Below, piece by piece: positions 8,402 to 17,088 of a stretch of 64,000 bases of DNA. This DNA comes from JBMOPD01 sp049323615 (GTDB lineage Bacteria; Bacillota; Desulfotomaculia; Desulfotomaculales; Desulfocucumaceae), in assembly GCA_049323615.1 (NCBI GenBank), contig JBMOPD010000019.1:1-64000 (forward strand), read 5' to 3'. The position numbers and the translations under genes were made by a program. Below the pieces are notes generated by a model. That model was given only the letters and a program-made list of their open reading frames with translations. It was not told the DNA's origin and made no database searches. How positions within the stretch are numbered: position 1 is the first letter of the stretch; each line of letters opens with the position of its first letter.

Positions 8402-9379
8402 TCAGCCCAATTTGTAAAACCCGGCCAGGCCAATCAACGAGAAAAGGAGTGTGGCCGTCACAAAGGTGATCACTATGCGGTTTTCGCTCCAGTGACCCAG
8501 TTCAAAATGGTGGTGCAGGGGGGCCATTCTCAGTACCCGGCGGTGAAAAACCTGGAAGGAGAAAACCTGTACGATCACCGATAAGGTTTCCAAAACATAT
8601 ATCCCGCCGATAATAAAAAGAAAAAGCTCGCTCCTGGTCAACACGGCGGCGGAGCCCAGTGCCCCGCCCAGGGCCAGGGAACCGGTATCCCCCATAAAAA
8701 CCCGGGCCGGGTGGCGGTTATAGAGTAAAAAGCCCAGACACCCGCCGGCAACCGCGGCCATCATCAGCGCTATTCCGGTTTTGCCCAGCATGATGGCCAC
8801 CGCCACAAAAGCCAGGGAGGTAACAACAGTCACACCGGAAGCAAGCCCGTCAATGCCGTCGGTCAAATTTACGGCATTGGCCGCGCTCACAATGACCAGT
8901 ACCGCAAACAGCATAAAGGCGCCCATTCCCAGCTCGACTGTCCTCTCACTGAAGGGGACGACCACATCGGTTCCCCTGCCCAGTGTCGACACGGCCAGCA
9001 GGGCAAGCAGGGCCGCAATGAGGAACTGGCCCAGCAGTTTTTCCCTTGCCTTCAGGCCCAGCGGCCTGGCCAGGGCAATCTTGAGAAAGTCGTCAATAAA
9101 GCCGATCAGTCCAAAACCCAGGGTGGTGGCCAGAATAAGCACACCCTCGGGGTATCTTGAGGCCGTCAACAGGCCCGCCACCAGTATGCCGGCCAAAAAA
9201 ATTATACCGCCCATGGTGGGGGTGCCCATTTTGGAAAGATGGCTGGCCGGACCGTCATTACGCACATTTTGCCCGAATTTAAGCCTTCTCAGTACGGGAA
9301 TGGCAAAGGGAGCCAAAAGAGCGGTTACAATAAATGATAAAAAGAGCGATTTACCCACAGCAAGCCAGATATTTTCCAT
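8402..9379 (-). CDS. mraY: Phospho-N-acetylmuramoyl-pentapeptide transferase MraY
   Basis: MraY attaches phospho-MurNAc-pentapeptide to undecaprenyl phosphate, forming lipid I in the membrane. The protein has about ten hydrophobic segments. Conserved cytoplasmic motifs are GTPTMGGIIF, FIDDFLK (Asp pair), AVNLTDGIDGLASG, FMGDTGSLALGG and LHHHFELGHW. An upstream open stretch to 9448 was not used, because the ATG at 9379 has GGGGAAT close by and gives 325 residues, the family norm. Confidence 0.95.
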   Translation of the reverse strand: MENIWLAVGKSLFLSFIVTALLAPFAIPVLRRLKFGQNVRNDGPASHLSKMGTPTMGGIIFLAGILVAGLLTASRYPEGVLILATTLGFGLIGFIDDFLKIALARPLGLKAREKLLGQFLIAALLALLAVSTLGRGTDVVVPFSERTVELGMGAFMLFAVLVIVSAANAVNLTDGIDGLASGVTVVTSLAFVAVAIMLGKTGIALMMAAVAGGCLGFLLYNRHPARVFMGDTGSLALGGALGSAAVLTRSELFLFIIGGIYVLETLSVIVQVFSFQVFHRRVLRMAPLHHHFELGHWSENRIVITFVTATLLFSLIGLAGFYKLG

Positions 9380-9493
9380 AATTCCCCGCCGGTTTTTGCG
9401 ACCGGTACCTCCATGTAAAAAAATACCTACCAATAAGCATATGCACAAGGTGCTGAATGTTTCGCCGGATAAAATATTTAATTCGCCCGCCCT

Positions 9494-10879
9494 CTATCCG
9501 TTGTCCTCCTTCAGGGTCCGGACAAATTCTTCCATTTTCATGCCCCGGGAGCCCTTGATCAGGATCACATCTCCCGGCCTGATGGTTTTCTTCAATTCCC
9601 TGGCAGCCTCCCGGGCCGTTTCATAATATTGTATCCGGCCGGGTGAAAGGCCTGCCTCCCGGGCCCCAAGTCCGATGTACCTTGCCCTGTGGCCCACCGC
9701 CACCAGCAGGTCCACACCGGCCTCCCGCACCGCCCGGCCCACCTCCCGGTGGCCCGGCCCGGATCTCTCACCCAGTTCCAGCATATCACCCAGCACGGCT
9801 ATTTTCCTGGACTTTTCACCGGCAGCCTCGGCCAGAACCTGTATGGCCGCCCTGGTTGATGAAGGATTGGCATTGTACGAATCATTGATTATTTTTACCC
9901 CGTTCAATTCGGATATTTCCAGGCGCAAGGCGGAAAGGCCGGCCTTGGCCAGCCCGTCCCTTATATCTTCCACCTCCAGGCCCATTTCCAGGCCCACCGC
10001 GATGGCCGCCAGCCCGTTGATCACGTTATGCCGCCCCGGCAGGGGAATAAAGAATTCAGCCTCCCGGCCGCCGAAAACAGCCGTAAAGCGGTTGCCTCCG
10101 GCCTCGGGGGCGATATTCCGGGCACAGACATCCAGTCCCGGGTCTTCACCGTAAAAAATCACCCGGCCCCGGCAGCGCAGGGCTTCCCTTTTTATGTAAG
10201 GGCTTTCCCCGTGCAGCACCGCAAATCCCCGGGGCGGAACATGGTCAAGAATTTCCCCCTTGGCCCGGGCGATGTTGTCCACCGAACCCAGCAGCTCAAA
10301 GTGGGCCTCCCCGATGTTTGTGATCACCGCCCCGGTGGGCAGTGCAATGCGGCTTAAGAGATCAATCTCACCGGCGCCCCGCATGGCCATTTCCACCACC
10401 GCCGCCTGGGCGCCTTCATCCAGCCTCAGCAAAGTCAGGGGAAGTCCCACTTCATTATTCAGATTGCCTTCGGTTTTCAGGGTGCGGAACCTGGCGGAAA
10501 GCACGCTGCAAATAAGGTCCTTGGTGCTGGTTTTGCCTGAACTGCCCGTCACGCCCACCACCGGAACACCGGATCGCCGCCGGTTGTACCCGGCCAGGTC
10601 CTGCAGGGCGGTCAGGGTATCCTTAACCATAAAAACAGCTGTGCCCGGCGGTATGCCTTCCACCCTCCGGTCCAGCACAACGCCCCGGGCGCCCGAGCTT
10701 ACGGCTTTATCCACAAAGTTGTGCCCGTCAAACCGTTCCCCGCGCAGGGCGAAAAACAGGTCCCCCTCTTTAACAGCACGGGAATCGGTACAAACCGACC
10801 TGAATATCCCCTGCCCCCCGCGGCCGGCAACCTCGGCCGACATAGCCCCGGCGATTTGTGACATGTCTAAAGGAAACAT
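9494..10879 (-). CDS. murF: UDP-MurNAc-tripeptide--D-alanyl-D-alanine ligase MurF
   Basis: MurF adds D-Ala-D-Ala to complete the UDP-MurNAc-pentapeptide. It carries the MurE/MurF N-terminal CTDSRAVKEGDLFFALRG motif, the P-loop VTGSSGKTSTKDLI, the NIGEAHFELLGS segment and INDSYNANPSS in the C-terminal domain. The ATG has a GGGAGGAG site upstream and lies 18 bases after the murE stop, implying one transcript. Length 461 is normal. Confidence 0.95.
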   Translation of the reverse strand: MFPLDMSQIAGAMSAEVAGRGGQGIFRSVCTDSRAVKEGDLFFALRGERFDGHNFVDKAVSSGARGVVLDRRVEGIPPGTAVFMVKDTLTALQDLAGYNRRRSGVPVVGVTGSSGKTSTKDLICSVLSARFRTLKTEGNLNNEVGLPLTLLRLDEGAQAAVVEMAMRGAGEIDLLSRIALPTGAVITNIGEAHFELLGSVDNIARAKGEILDHVPPRGFAVLHGESPYIKREALRCRGRVIFYGEDPGLDVCARNIAPEAGGNRFTAVFGGREAEFFIPLPGRHNVINGLAAIAVGLEMGLEVEDIRDGLAKAGLSALRLEISELNGVKIINDSYNANPSSTRAAIQVLAEAAGEKSRKIAVLGDMLELGERSGPGHREVGRAVREAGVDLLVAVGHRARYIGLGAREAGLSPGRIQYYETAREAARELKKTIRPGDVILIKGSRGMKMEEFVRTLKEDNG

Positions 10880-10897
10880 CCTGCTCCTCCCGGTACG

Positions 10898-12385
10898 CTA
10901 TTTATTTGACAGGGACTGGAGAACTTTTCTGGCTTCCTCCCGGTCATCGAAGTGAAACTTCTGCCGTCCTATAATCTGGTAATCTTCGTGGCCCTTGCCC
11001 GCAATAAGCACCATGTCGCCGCTTTTGGCCTCCGTGATGGCTGCCCTGATGGCTTCCCGCCGGTCCGGCATGACCCTGTACTGCCCGGGCTTCAGCACCC
11101 TTTTGATTCCTTCTTCCACATCTTCGATGATCCTTAAGGGGTCCTCCGTCCTCGGGTTATCCGAGGTGATTATGGGCAGGTCACTGTACCGGCCCGCTAT
11201 TTCACCCATAATGGGCCTTTTGGTCCGGTCCCGGTCGCCCCCGCAGCCGAAAACATTGATCAGCCTGCCCGAGGTTACCGACCGGGCCGCCTTCAGTATG
11301 TTTTCCAGGCCGTCCGGGGTATGGGCGTAGTCCACCACCACCGTGAAGTCCTGGCCGCAGTCCACCAGCTCAAACCGCCCCGAAACACCCCCTGCCGTTT
11401 CCAGGGCCTTTGCCACCAGGTCCGGGTTGAAACCGGCGGTCACCCCCACCGCGAAGGCGGCCAGGCTGTTATACACATTAAAAAGGCCGGTCAGTTTCAT
11501 ACTCAATTTGACGGACCCGTGCCTGCCCGCCACGGTAAAGGAATTTCCCTGGCCGGTAATCTTTATGTCCAGGGCCCTCACGTCGGCCCCCGGGGACAGG
11601 CCGTAGGTGACCACCGGGACCCTGCTCCCCTGGATGATCCTGTCGGCATACGGGTCGTCCCTGTTCACAACCACGTACCTGGGCCATTTTTCGGCCCCCG
11701 GATCGATGCCCCTGAACAGCCTGGCCTTGGCCCCCAGGTAATCCTCCATATCCCGGTGAAAATCCAGGTGGTCCTGGGTGAGATTGGTAAACACCCCCAC
11801 ATCGAACTGGCACCCGGTTACCCTTTCCAGTGACAGGGCGTGGGAACTGACTTCTATAACCGCCACGGTCACCCCCTCATCGGCCATTTCCCGCAGCAGT
11901 TTCTGCAAATCGGCCGACTCGGGAGTGGTATGGCTGACATCCAGTTTTCTGTCCCCGATATAATTGGCGATGGTACCGATCAGGCCCACCTTTTCTCCGG
12001 CCGCCCGGTATATGGAGGAAATCAGGTAGGTGGTGGTGGTCTTGCCGTTGGTGCCGGTAACCCCAACCACTCTCATCTTTTGCGAAGGGTGGCCGTAAAA
12101 GGCCGCCGATGCCCGGGCCAGCGCCACCCTGGTGTTTTCCACCAGCACCCGGGTAACCCCCGCCGGCAAATCCACCTCTTTCTGCACTACTACCGCCGGG
12201 GCCCCGGCTTCCACCGCCCGGGCCGCATAATTGTGCCCATCGGTTTTAAATCCCTCTATGGCCACAAACAGAAACCCCGGCTCCACCGCCCTGGAATCAT
12301 AAGCTATACCCTTTATATCAACCCGGTCATTACCTTCAACCTTCAGTACGCCTATATTTTTAATCAACTCACTCAGATGCAACAA
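10898..12385 (-). CDS. murE: UDP-MurNAc-L-Ala-D-Glu--meso-diaminopimelate ligase MurE
   Basis: MurE adds the third stem residue. The motif SDNPRTEDP near residue 415 is the DNPR signature for meso-diaminopimelate, so this cell has DAP-type peptidoglycan; a Lys-adding enzyme would differ there. Other landmarks are YDSRAVEPGFLFVAIEG, the P-loop GVTGTNGKTTTTYL, NLTQDHLDFH and the C-terminal GKGHEDYQ. The start is TTG (a second TTG follows directly) with GGAGA five to eight bases upstream. Confidence 0.95.
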   Translation of the reverse strand: MLHLSELIKNIGVLKVEGNDRVDIKGIAYDSRAVEPGFLFVAIEGFKTDGHNYAARAVEAGAPAVVVQKEVDLPAGVTRVLVENTRVALARASAAFYGHPSQKMRVVGVTGTNGKTTTTYLISSIYRAAGEKVGLIGTIANYIGDRKLDVSHTTPESADLQKLLREMADEGVTVAVIEVSSHALSLERVTGCQFDVGVFTNLTQDHLDFHRDMEDYLGAKARLFRGIDPGAEKWPRYVVVNRDDPYADRIIQGSRVPVVTYGLSPGADVRALDIKITGQGNSFTVAGRHGSVKLSMKLTGLFNVYNSLAAFAVGVTAGFNPDLVAKALETAGGVSGRFELVDCGQDFTVVVDYAHTPDGLENILKAARSVTSGRLINVFGCGGDRDRTKRPIMGEIAGRYSDLPIITSDNPRTEDPLRIIEDVEEGIKRVLKPGQYRVMPDRREAIRAAITEAKSGDMVLIAGKGHEDYQIIGRQKFHFDDREEARKVLQSLSNK

Positions 12386-12457
12386 ACCCGTCTCCTTTCC
12401 ATACCGGTATTATTTCCCAACGGGCCGTGTTTTTATAGCTGCATGCCATAAGCACTC

Positions 12458-14644
12458 TCAATCCATAAACACATTTCCATACGCCGTACCGGGCACAGTC
12501 CCCGGAACATTTGCATCGTTAAGCCCCGGCGGCCTGAATTCAACCTTAACCGCAGTCCCCCTGGCCACCTTGCGCCCGGGCTGAGGCTCCTGGGACCATG
12601 CCAGGCCGGTTCCCACCGGTTCCAGAATAAGCCCCATGTTCTCCAGCAGGTCCCGGACCTCCTTTTCGGTAAGCCCGCTGAGATTGGGAACGGTGACTCC
12701 CTCTCCCTTATCGCCGGCCTTGGGCGGGTTTAAATCCAGCAGGACCGACACATCACTCATGGCCTCGGCCCCGCCCCGGGGGATCTGGCTGTAAACAACG
12801 GCCCCATCTCCCCTGGTCTGGAATGAAAGGCCATGGGCCCTCAATATCCTGATGGCTTCATGTACGGGATAGTTGACCACGTTGGGCACCTGCACCTTGA
12901 CCCTGGGAACCTCGTACCACCGGGCCGGATCGGGAGGTTTGATCAGGTTGGGATCCCCCGGTATGCCGAGGTAGTGCAAAGTATCCCGCATAATTGCCTG
13001 GAACACCGGAGCGGCCACCACTCCACCGTAATAAACCCCTCCCTGGGGTTCGGCCATCATGACCACCACGGCCACCCGGGGGTTTTCCAGCGGGGCAAAG
13101 CCGGTAAAGGACGCCACATACCTGCCGCTTACATAACCCCCGCTTTCTCCCACCACCTGGGCGGTACCGGTTTTGCCGGCCACCCGGTAGCCTTCCACAT
13201 AGGCGTTTCTGCCGGTGCCTTTAGACACCACGTTTTCCAGCAGGGCCTTGACCTGGTCCGATGCCTCCCTGGTCATAACCGTGCGGATTGGTTCCGGCTT
13301 AAAGGTCTTAACGGTTTTTCCCCGGCTGTCTTTTATCTCTTTGACGAGTTGGGGCTTGAGTAATGTTCCCCCGTTGGCCACCGCGCAGGTTGCCGACAGC
13401 AACTGGATGGGAGTGACGGCAATGGACTGGCCTATGGACATGGTAGCAATGTTCAGGTTGGTGGCGTCTTTTTCATTGATTACTATACCCTTGGCCTCCC
13501 CGGCCAGTTCAATTCCCGTCTTTTCCCCGAAACCGAAAGCCCTGACATATTTATAGAATCTCTCCCGGCCCACCCTTAATCCGACCTCCACAAAGCCGGG
13601 GTTGCAGGAATTCAAAACCACCTCTTCAAAACTGAGGCTTCCGTGCCCGCCGCCCTTCCAGCACCTGATCCTCCTGTCGGCCACCTTGGCATAGCCCGGG
13701 TCAAAAAAACGGTCGGCGGGCTTGACAACCTTTTCATTTATGGCTGCGGAGGTGGTGATAATTTTAAAGGTGGACCCGGGTTCGTAATTATACCAGATAG
13801 CCGGGTTGCGGTCCCAAACCTGTCTGGGCACATCATTCCAGTTATTGGAATTAAATGTCGGCCTGTTCCCCATGGCCAGAACCTCACCCGTCCGGGGGTC
13901 CATTACCACGGCCACGGCCAGCTTGGGACGGTAGGCGGCCACCACCTTATCCAGTTCTCTCTCCACAAAATACTGGATGTTTTCGTCCAGTGTAAGGACC
14001 AGGTGGTTGCCCTGTTCGGGGGGAAAGTACCTGTGTATGGGGTCCGGCACACTGCGCCCGGCCGCGTCGTGCTCCACCAGGATGCGGCCGGGTTTGCCCC
14101 GTAAAATATCATCATAGGTTTTTTCTATGCCCATCAAGCCCTGGTTATCCACTCCGGTAAAACCCAGCAGGTGTGGAGCCAGGGTTTCATGACGGTAAAA
14201 ACGCCTGCTTTCCTCAACCAGGTGAATGCCTTCCAGTTTCAAATCCTTTATCCTGGCGGCGGCTTCCGGGCTGATTTTTCTCTTGACCCACTCGTAGCAG
14301 GATTTCCGGGTCAATATTTTATACAGCCGCTCGGCATCCATTTCCAGCACAGGAGCCAGCAGATCGGCCGCCCGGCGGGGATCCTTGACCTGGTACGGAA
14401 TGGTGTAAACCGAATCGGAACTGACGCTGGTCACCAGTTCCTTGCCGTTCCGGTCGTATATGCTTCCCCGCTTGGCCTCCACCGGAACGTCCCGCATCCT
14501 TACCTCCAGGGCCTTCTCCTGAAGATAATCACCCTGGACGAATTGAATCCAGGCCAGCCTGCCGATCAGTGCCACAAAGGCCACGGCACAAAGCAAAAAA
14601 AGCCAGGTGAGCCTTTTGCGAATCAGTATGCCGGTAGTGCGCAT
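12458..14644 (-). CDS. spoVD: SpoVD/FtsI-type class B penicillin-binding protein with two PASTA domains
   Basis: A class B transpeptidase that cross-links new peptidoglycan outside the membrane. Order: N-terminal cytoplasmic and membrane segment (about 12-34), pedestal domain, transpeptidase with STFK at 291-294 (nucleophile Ser291), SCN (in NSCNPGF) and KTGT (in AGKTGTAQ), then two PASTA repeats near 590-645 and 655-710, and a short tail. The place between ftsL and murE is shared by B. subtilis pbpB and spoVD. The ATG has GGAGG nine bases upstream. Two PASTA domains do not settle whether it serves vegetative division, the spore cortex or both. Confidence 0.92.
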   Translation of the reverse strand: MRTTGILIRKRLTWLFLLCAVAFVALIGRLAWIQFVQGDYLQEKALEVRMRDVPVEAKRGSIYDRNGKELVTSVSSDSVYTIPYQVKDPRRAADLLAPVLEMDAERLYKILTRKSCYEWVKRKISPEAAARIKDLKLEGIHLVEESRRFYRHETLAPHLLGFTGVDNQGLMGIEKTYDDILRGKPGRILVEHDAAGRSVPDPIHRYFPPEQGNHLVLTLDENIQYFVERELDKVVAAYRPKLAVAVVMDPRTGEVLAMGNRPTFNSNNWNDVPRQVWDRNPAIWYNYEPGSTFKIITTSAAINEKVVKPADRFFDPGYAKVADRRIRCWKGGGHGSLSFEEVVLNSCNPGFVEVGLRVGRERFYKYVRAFGFGEKTGIELAGEAKGIVINEKDATNLNIATMSIGQSIAVTPIQLLSATCAVANGGTLLKPQLVKEIKDSRGKTVKTFKPEPIRTVMTREASDQVKALLENVVSKGTGRNAYVEGYRVAGKTGTAQVVGESGGYVSGRYVASFTGFAPLENPRVAVVVMMAEPQGGVYYGGVVAAPVFQAIMRDTLHYLGIPGDPNLIKPPDPARWYEVPRVKVQVPNVVNYPVHEAIRILRAHGLSFQTRGDGAVVYSQIPRGGAEAMSDVSVLLDLNPPKAGDKGEGVTVPNLSGLTEKEVRDLLENMGLILEPVGTGLAWSQEPQPGRKVARGTAVKVEFRPPGLNDANVPGTVPGTAYGNVFMD

Positions 14645-14687
14645 ACAATTCTACCTCCGACCTTAGCCCACCCGGTGGTTTGACCCC

Positions 14688-15194
14688 TTAACTGCCTTTG
14701 ATCCCGATTAAATTGGCGAAAGCCTGTACAACTTTACTTCTGCCGGTATTTTCCCGGGGCTCCTCCTGTTTTTCAACCTTTGCGCTGACCGGGTCAGTTG
14801 CCGTGGCAGGGTTTTTCTTGCCGTTTTCCCCGGACAGATTTGCCCTCACCACTACTACATCCTTACTGGCCGGCTTGACCATCTTCAGCCTGGTCGTTGC
14901 CACGTACTCTATCCTGTTCAAGGAATTGAGCCGGTCAACCTCCTCCGCCAGGGAGACTGTTTCCTGGCGGAGGGAAGCCAGTTCGTTGTTCAGGCCGTAT
15001 ATTTTATAACCTGATATGATTACCTGGGAGTAGTAAAAGGCGATCAGCATACCGGCGCAGAAGGTCAGTAAAACCAGCACCGTAAGGGTATGCCTTCCTT
15101 TACTCGGGATCAAGCTGTGTTTGGGGCGCCGGGTTACCCGGCTCCCCTCTTCGGGCAGACTGTAATGATCGTACCGCTCTTGCGCTACTACCAC
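14688..15194 (-). CDS. ftsL: FtsL-like cell division protein
   Basis: A bitopic division protein in the position and form of FtsL: a basic cytoplasmic segment, one membrane helix (about residues 34-58, LTVLVLLTFCAGMLIAFYYS), then a leucine-zipper-like coiled coil (about 63-95) ending in a YVATTRLKMVKP motif typical of FtsL/DivIC. The C-terminal 60 residues are polar, Lys/Glu/Pro-rich and longer than in most FtsL proteins. The GTG start has GGAGG 11 bases upstream. Function rests on topology and synteny between rsmH and the PBP gene. Confidence 0.85.
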   Translation of the reverse strand: MVVAQERYDHYSLPEEGSRVTRRPKHSLIPSKGRHTLTVLVLLTFCAGMLIAFYYSQVIISGYKIYGLNNELASLRQETVSLAEEVDRLNSLNRIEYVATTRLKMVKPASKDVVVVRANLSGENGKKNPATATDPVSAKVEKQEEPRENTGRSKVVQAFANLIGIKGS

Positions 15195-15255
15195 AGCTTA
15201 TTCAACCTCCAAACCGTTTAGAACAGAAAGACATTTTTGCATCTCACCCCGAAAA

Positions 15256-16221
15256 TCACCGGCACTTTTCCGCCACTCTTAACCGGGCACTCCTGGCCCG
15301 GGGGTTTTCCTCTATTTCCTCCGCCGAAGGAGTTATCCCCCCCGGACTGATAATCTTCACCAGCGGTTTTTTGCCGCACACACAGACCGGGAAATCGTCC
15401 GGGCAGACGCACCGGCGGGCCATCTCCCGGAAAGCTTCCTTGGCAATGCGGTCCTCCAGGGAATGATAGGTAATCACACAGGCCCGCCCGCCGGGTTTAA
15501 GGTAGTGTATCATGCCGCCCAGCGCCTCCTTAAGCCTTCCCAGCTCATTGTTCACCGCGATGCGGATGGCCTGGAAGGTTCTTTTTGCGGGGTGCGGGCC
15601 CTCCCGCCTGTGTTTTGCCGGAATGGCCCGCTTGACAATATCCACCAGCCGGCCGGTATTTACAATGGGGGCCCTTTCCCTCTCCCTGACTATCAGGGAG
15701 GCAACCCTTCCGGCAAACCGTTCCTCGCCGTACTGCCGTATGATCTGCTTCAGATCCTCCTCGGACACGGAGTTCACCAGTTCCCCGGCGGTAATCCCCG
15801 AATCCCTGTTCATACGCATGTCCAGCGGGGCGTCATGCTGATAGCTGAAGCCCCGGCGGGGATTGTCCAGCTGGTATGAACTCACCCCCAGGTCATACAG
15901 AATACCGTCCACCAGCTTGACACCCAGTCCGTCCAGAACCTCCGGCAATTCCGCAAAGTTGGCGCGCACCAGAGTTACCCTGTTTCCGAATTCAGCCAGC
16001 CTGCGGGCGGCCGCCGCTATGGCGTCGCCGTCCTGGTCCAGGCCGATCAACCTGCCTCCCGGAGAGGACATGCGCAGTATTTCATAGCTGTGTCCGCCCC
16101 CGCCGACGGTGCAGTCCACGTACAACCCGCCTGCATTGGGGTTAAGGCTGTCCAGCACCTCCCGGAGAAGAACGGGCCGGTGAGAAAAACTGTATTCACC
16201 ATTTTCCGAATCGAGCGACAT
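15256..16221 (-). CDS. rsmH: 16S rRNA m4C1402 methyltransferase RsmH (MraW)
   Basis: RsmH methylates N4 of C1402 in the decoding centre of 16S rRNA using S-adenosylmethionine. Visible motifs are FSHRPVLLREVLDSL, the SAM-binding DCTVGGGGHS, GLDQDGDA, YDLGVSSYQLD followed by RGFSY, and the C-terminal ITYHSLEDR. Length 321 is normal. It follows mraZ with an 18-base gap. Confidence 0.95.
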   Translation of the reverse strand: MSLDSENGEYSFSHRPVLLREVLDSLNPNAGGLYVDCTVGGGGHSYEILRMSSPGGRLIGLDQDGDAIAAAARRLAEFGNRVTLVRANFAELPEVLDGLGVKLVDGILYDLGVSSYQLDNPRRGFSYQHDAPLDMRMNRDSGITAGELVNSVSEEDLKQIIRQYGEERFAGRVASLIVRERERAPIVNTGRLVDIVKRAIPAKHRREGPHPAKRTFQAIRIAVNNELGRLKEALGGMIHYLKPGGRACVITYHSLEDRIAKEAFREMARRCVCPDDFPVCVCGKKPLVKIISPGGITPSAEEIEENPRARSARLRVAEKCR

Positions 16222-16239
16222 CTTTTAGATCTGATCACC

Positions 16240-16677
16240 TCAGATACCCAGGTCAAATTCCACAATTTTTTCCGCGATCTGCTCGGCGGACGCCGAAGCT
16301 GTATGGTTGTACTCCTCCCAGCGCTGACGGGCCCAGATTTCCACCCGGGAGGATATCCCTATAATCATGGTTTCCTTTTCCAGGCCGGCATATTCCCGCA
16401 GGTTGGAGGGAATTAATATTCTCCCCTGCTTGTCCACCTCGCATTCAGTGGCGCCGGAGAAAAAAAACCGCACAAAGGCCCGGGCATCCGCCCTGGTAAA
16501 GGGAAGGGAACGCATCTTTTGCTCTATTGCCGTCCATTCCTTGGGGGGGTATACGAACAGGCATCCATCCAATCCCTTTGTCAAGATGAATTTGTCTCCC
16601 AGGCCTTCGCGGAAGCGGGCTGGAATAAAAAGCCTACCCTTGCTGTCGATGGTATGCTGGTATTCACCTATAAACAT
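16240..16677 (-). CDS. mraZ: Transcriptional regulator MraZ
   Basis: MraZ is a ring-forming DNA-binding protein that usually represses its own dcw operon. Two AbrB-like half domains are present, each with its signature: IDSKGRLFIPARFRE (about 10-25) and VDKQGRILIPSNLRE (about 81-95). It opens the cluster, and four AAGTG-type decamers lie just upstream, which matches autoregulation. Length 145 is normal. Confidence 0.95.
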   Translation of the reverse strand: MFIGEYQHTIDSKGRLFIPARFREGLGDKFILTKGLDGCLFVYPPKEWTAIEQKMRSLPFTRADARAFVRFFFSGATECEVDKQGRILIPSNLREYAGLEKETMIIGISSRVEIWARQRWEEYNHTASASAEQIAEKIVEFDLGI

Positions 16678-16705
16678 GTCTTTTCACTCCACCCAACACC
16701 ATCGA

Positions 16706-16745
16706 TCCACCACTTTGATCCACTTTCATTCACTTTTCCCCACTT
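16706..16745 (-). promoter_or_regulatory. MraZ operator: four 10-bp repeats
   Basis: On the minus strand, four consecutive decamers start with AAGTG: AAGTGGGGAA, AAGTGAATGA, AAGTGGATCA, AAGTGGTGGA. They are in exact 10-base register in the mraZ leader, just downstream of the promoter. MraZ is known to bind such evenly spaced AAGTG/GTGGG-type boxes; that this protein binds these boxes is inferred. Confidence 0.8.
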
Positions 16746-16755
16746 ATATTCTATA

Positions 16756-16784
16756 ATACTATACCAATTCCTTCTAATTTTCAA
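16756..16784 (-). promoter_or_regulatory. Sigma-A-type promoter of the dcw cluster
   Basis: TTGAAA (16779-16784) and TAGTAT (16756-16761) are separated by 17 bases on the minus strand. The predicted start of transcription falls just before the MraZ boxes. Confidence 0.6.
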
Positions 16785-16893
16785 TAAAAACTCAAAAAAA
16801 TTTTTAATTTATCCGCAGTAGTTTAAATATCCTTTATTAATATCAATATATTGAGCCTAGGTAAACCTTGGTGAGCAATATATTGTAAGCAAC

Positions 16894-16918
16894 AAAAAAA
16901 CCGCACAGTGATGTACGG
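16894..16918 (-). terminator. Intrinsic terminator, minus strand
   Basis: On the minus strand, CCGTACA-TCAC-TGTGCGG forms a seven-pair stem followed by seven T. It should stop transcripts coming from the PHP/GH57 group before they enter the dcw promoter region. Confidence 0.7.
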
Positions 16919-17032
16919 CAACACAAATTAAAAATTAGGGATTAGGATCTATATCTAGTATTATTTCTCCCAATTTGCTACTTATAAATCATTATATTGT
17001 TACAGCCCTTTCAAAAGACGTGTCAGGAATGC

Positions 17033-17072
17033 ATTCCCCATTCTGAATTCTGAATTCTGGATTCTGAATTCC
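17033..17072. repeat. Tandem ATTCTGA heptamer repeat
   Basis: Five imperfect copies of TTCTGAA/TTCTGGA stand between the terminator and the PHP gene. The same unit on the other strand (CAGAATTC/CAGAATCC) recurs at 29299 inside a gene and at 56663. Confidence 0.65.
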
Positions 17073-17088
17073 ACTTTTAAGATTGTCC

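Noticed and set aside
17033..17072. CRISPR array
   Set aside because: The units are seven bases in direct tandem without spacers; no cas genes are in the window.
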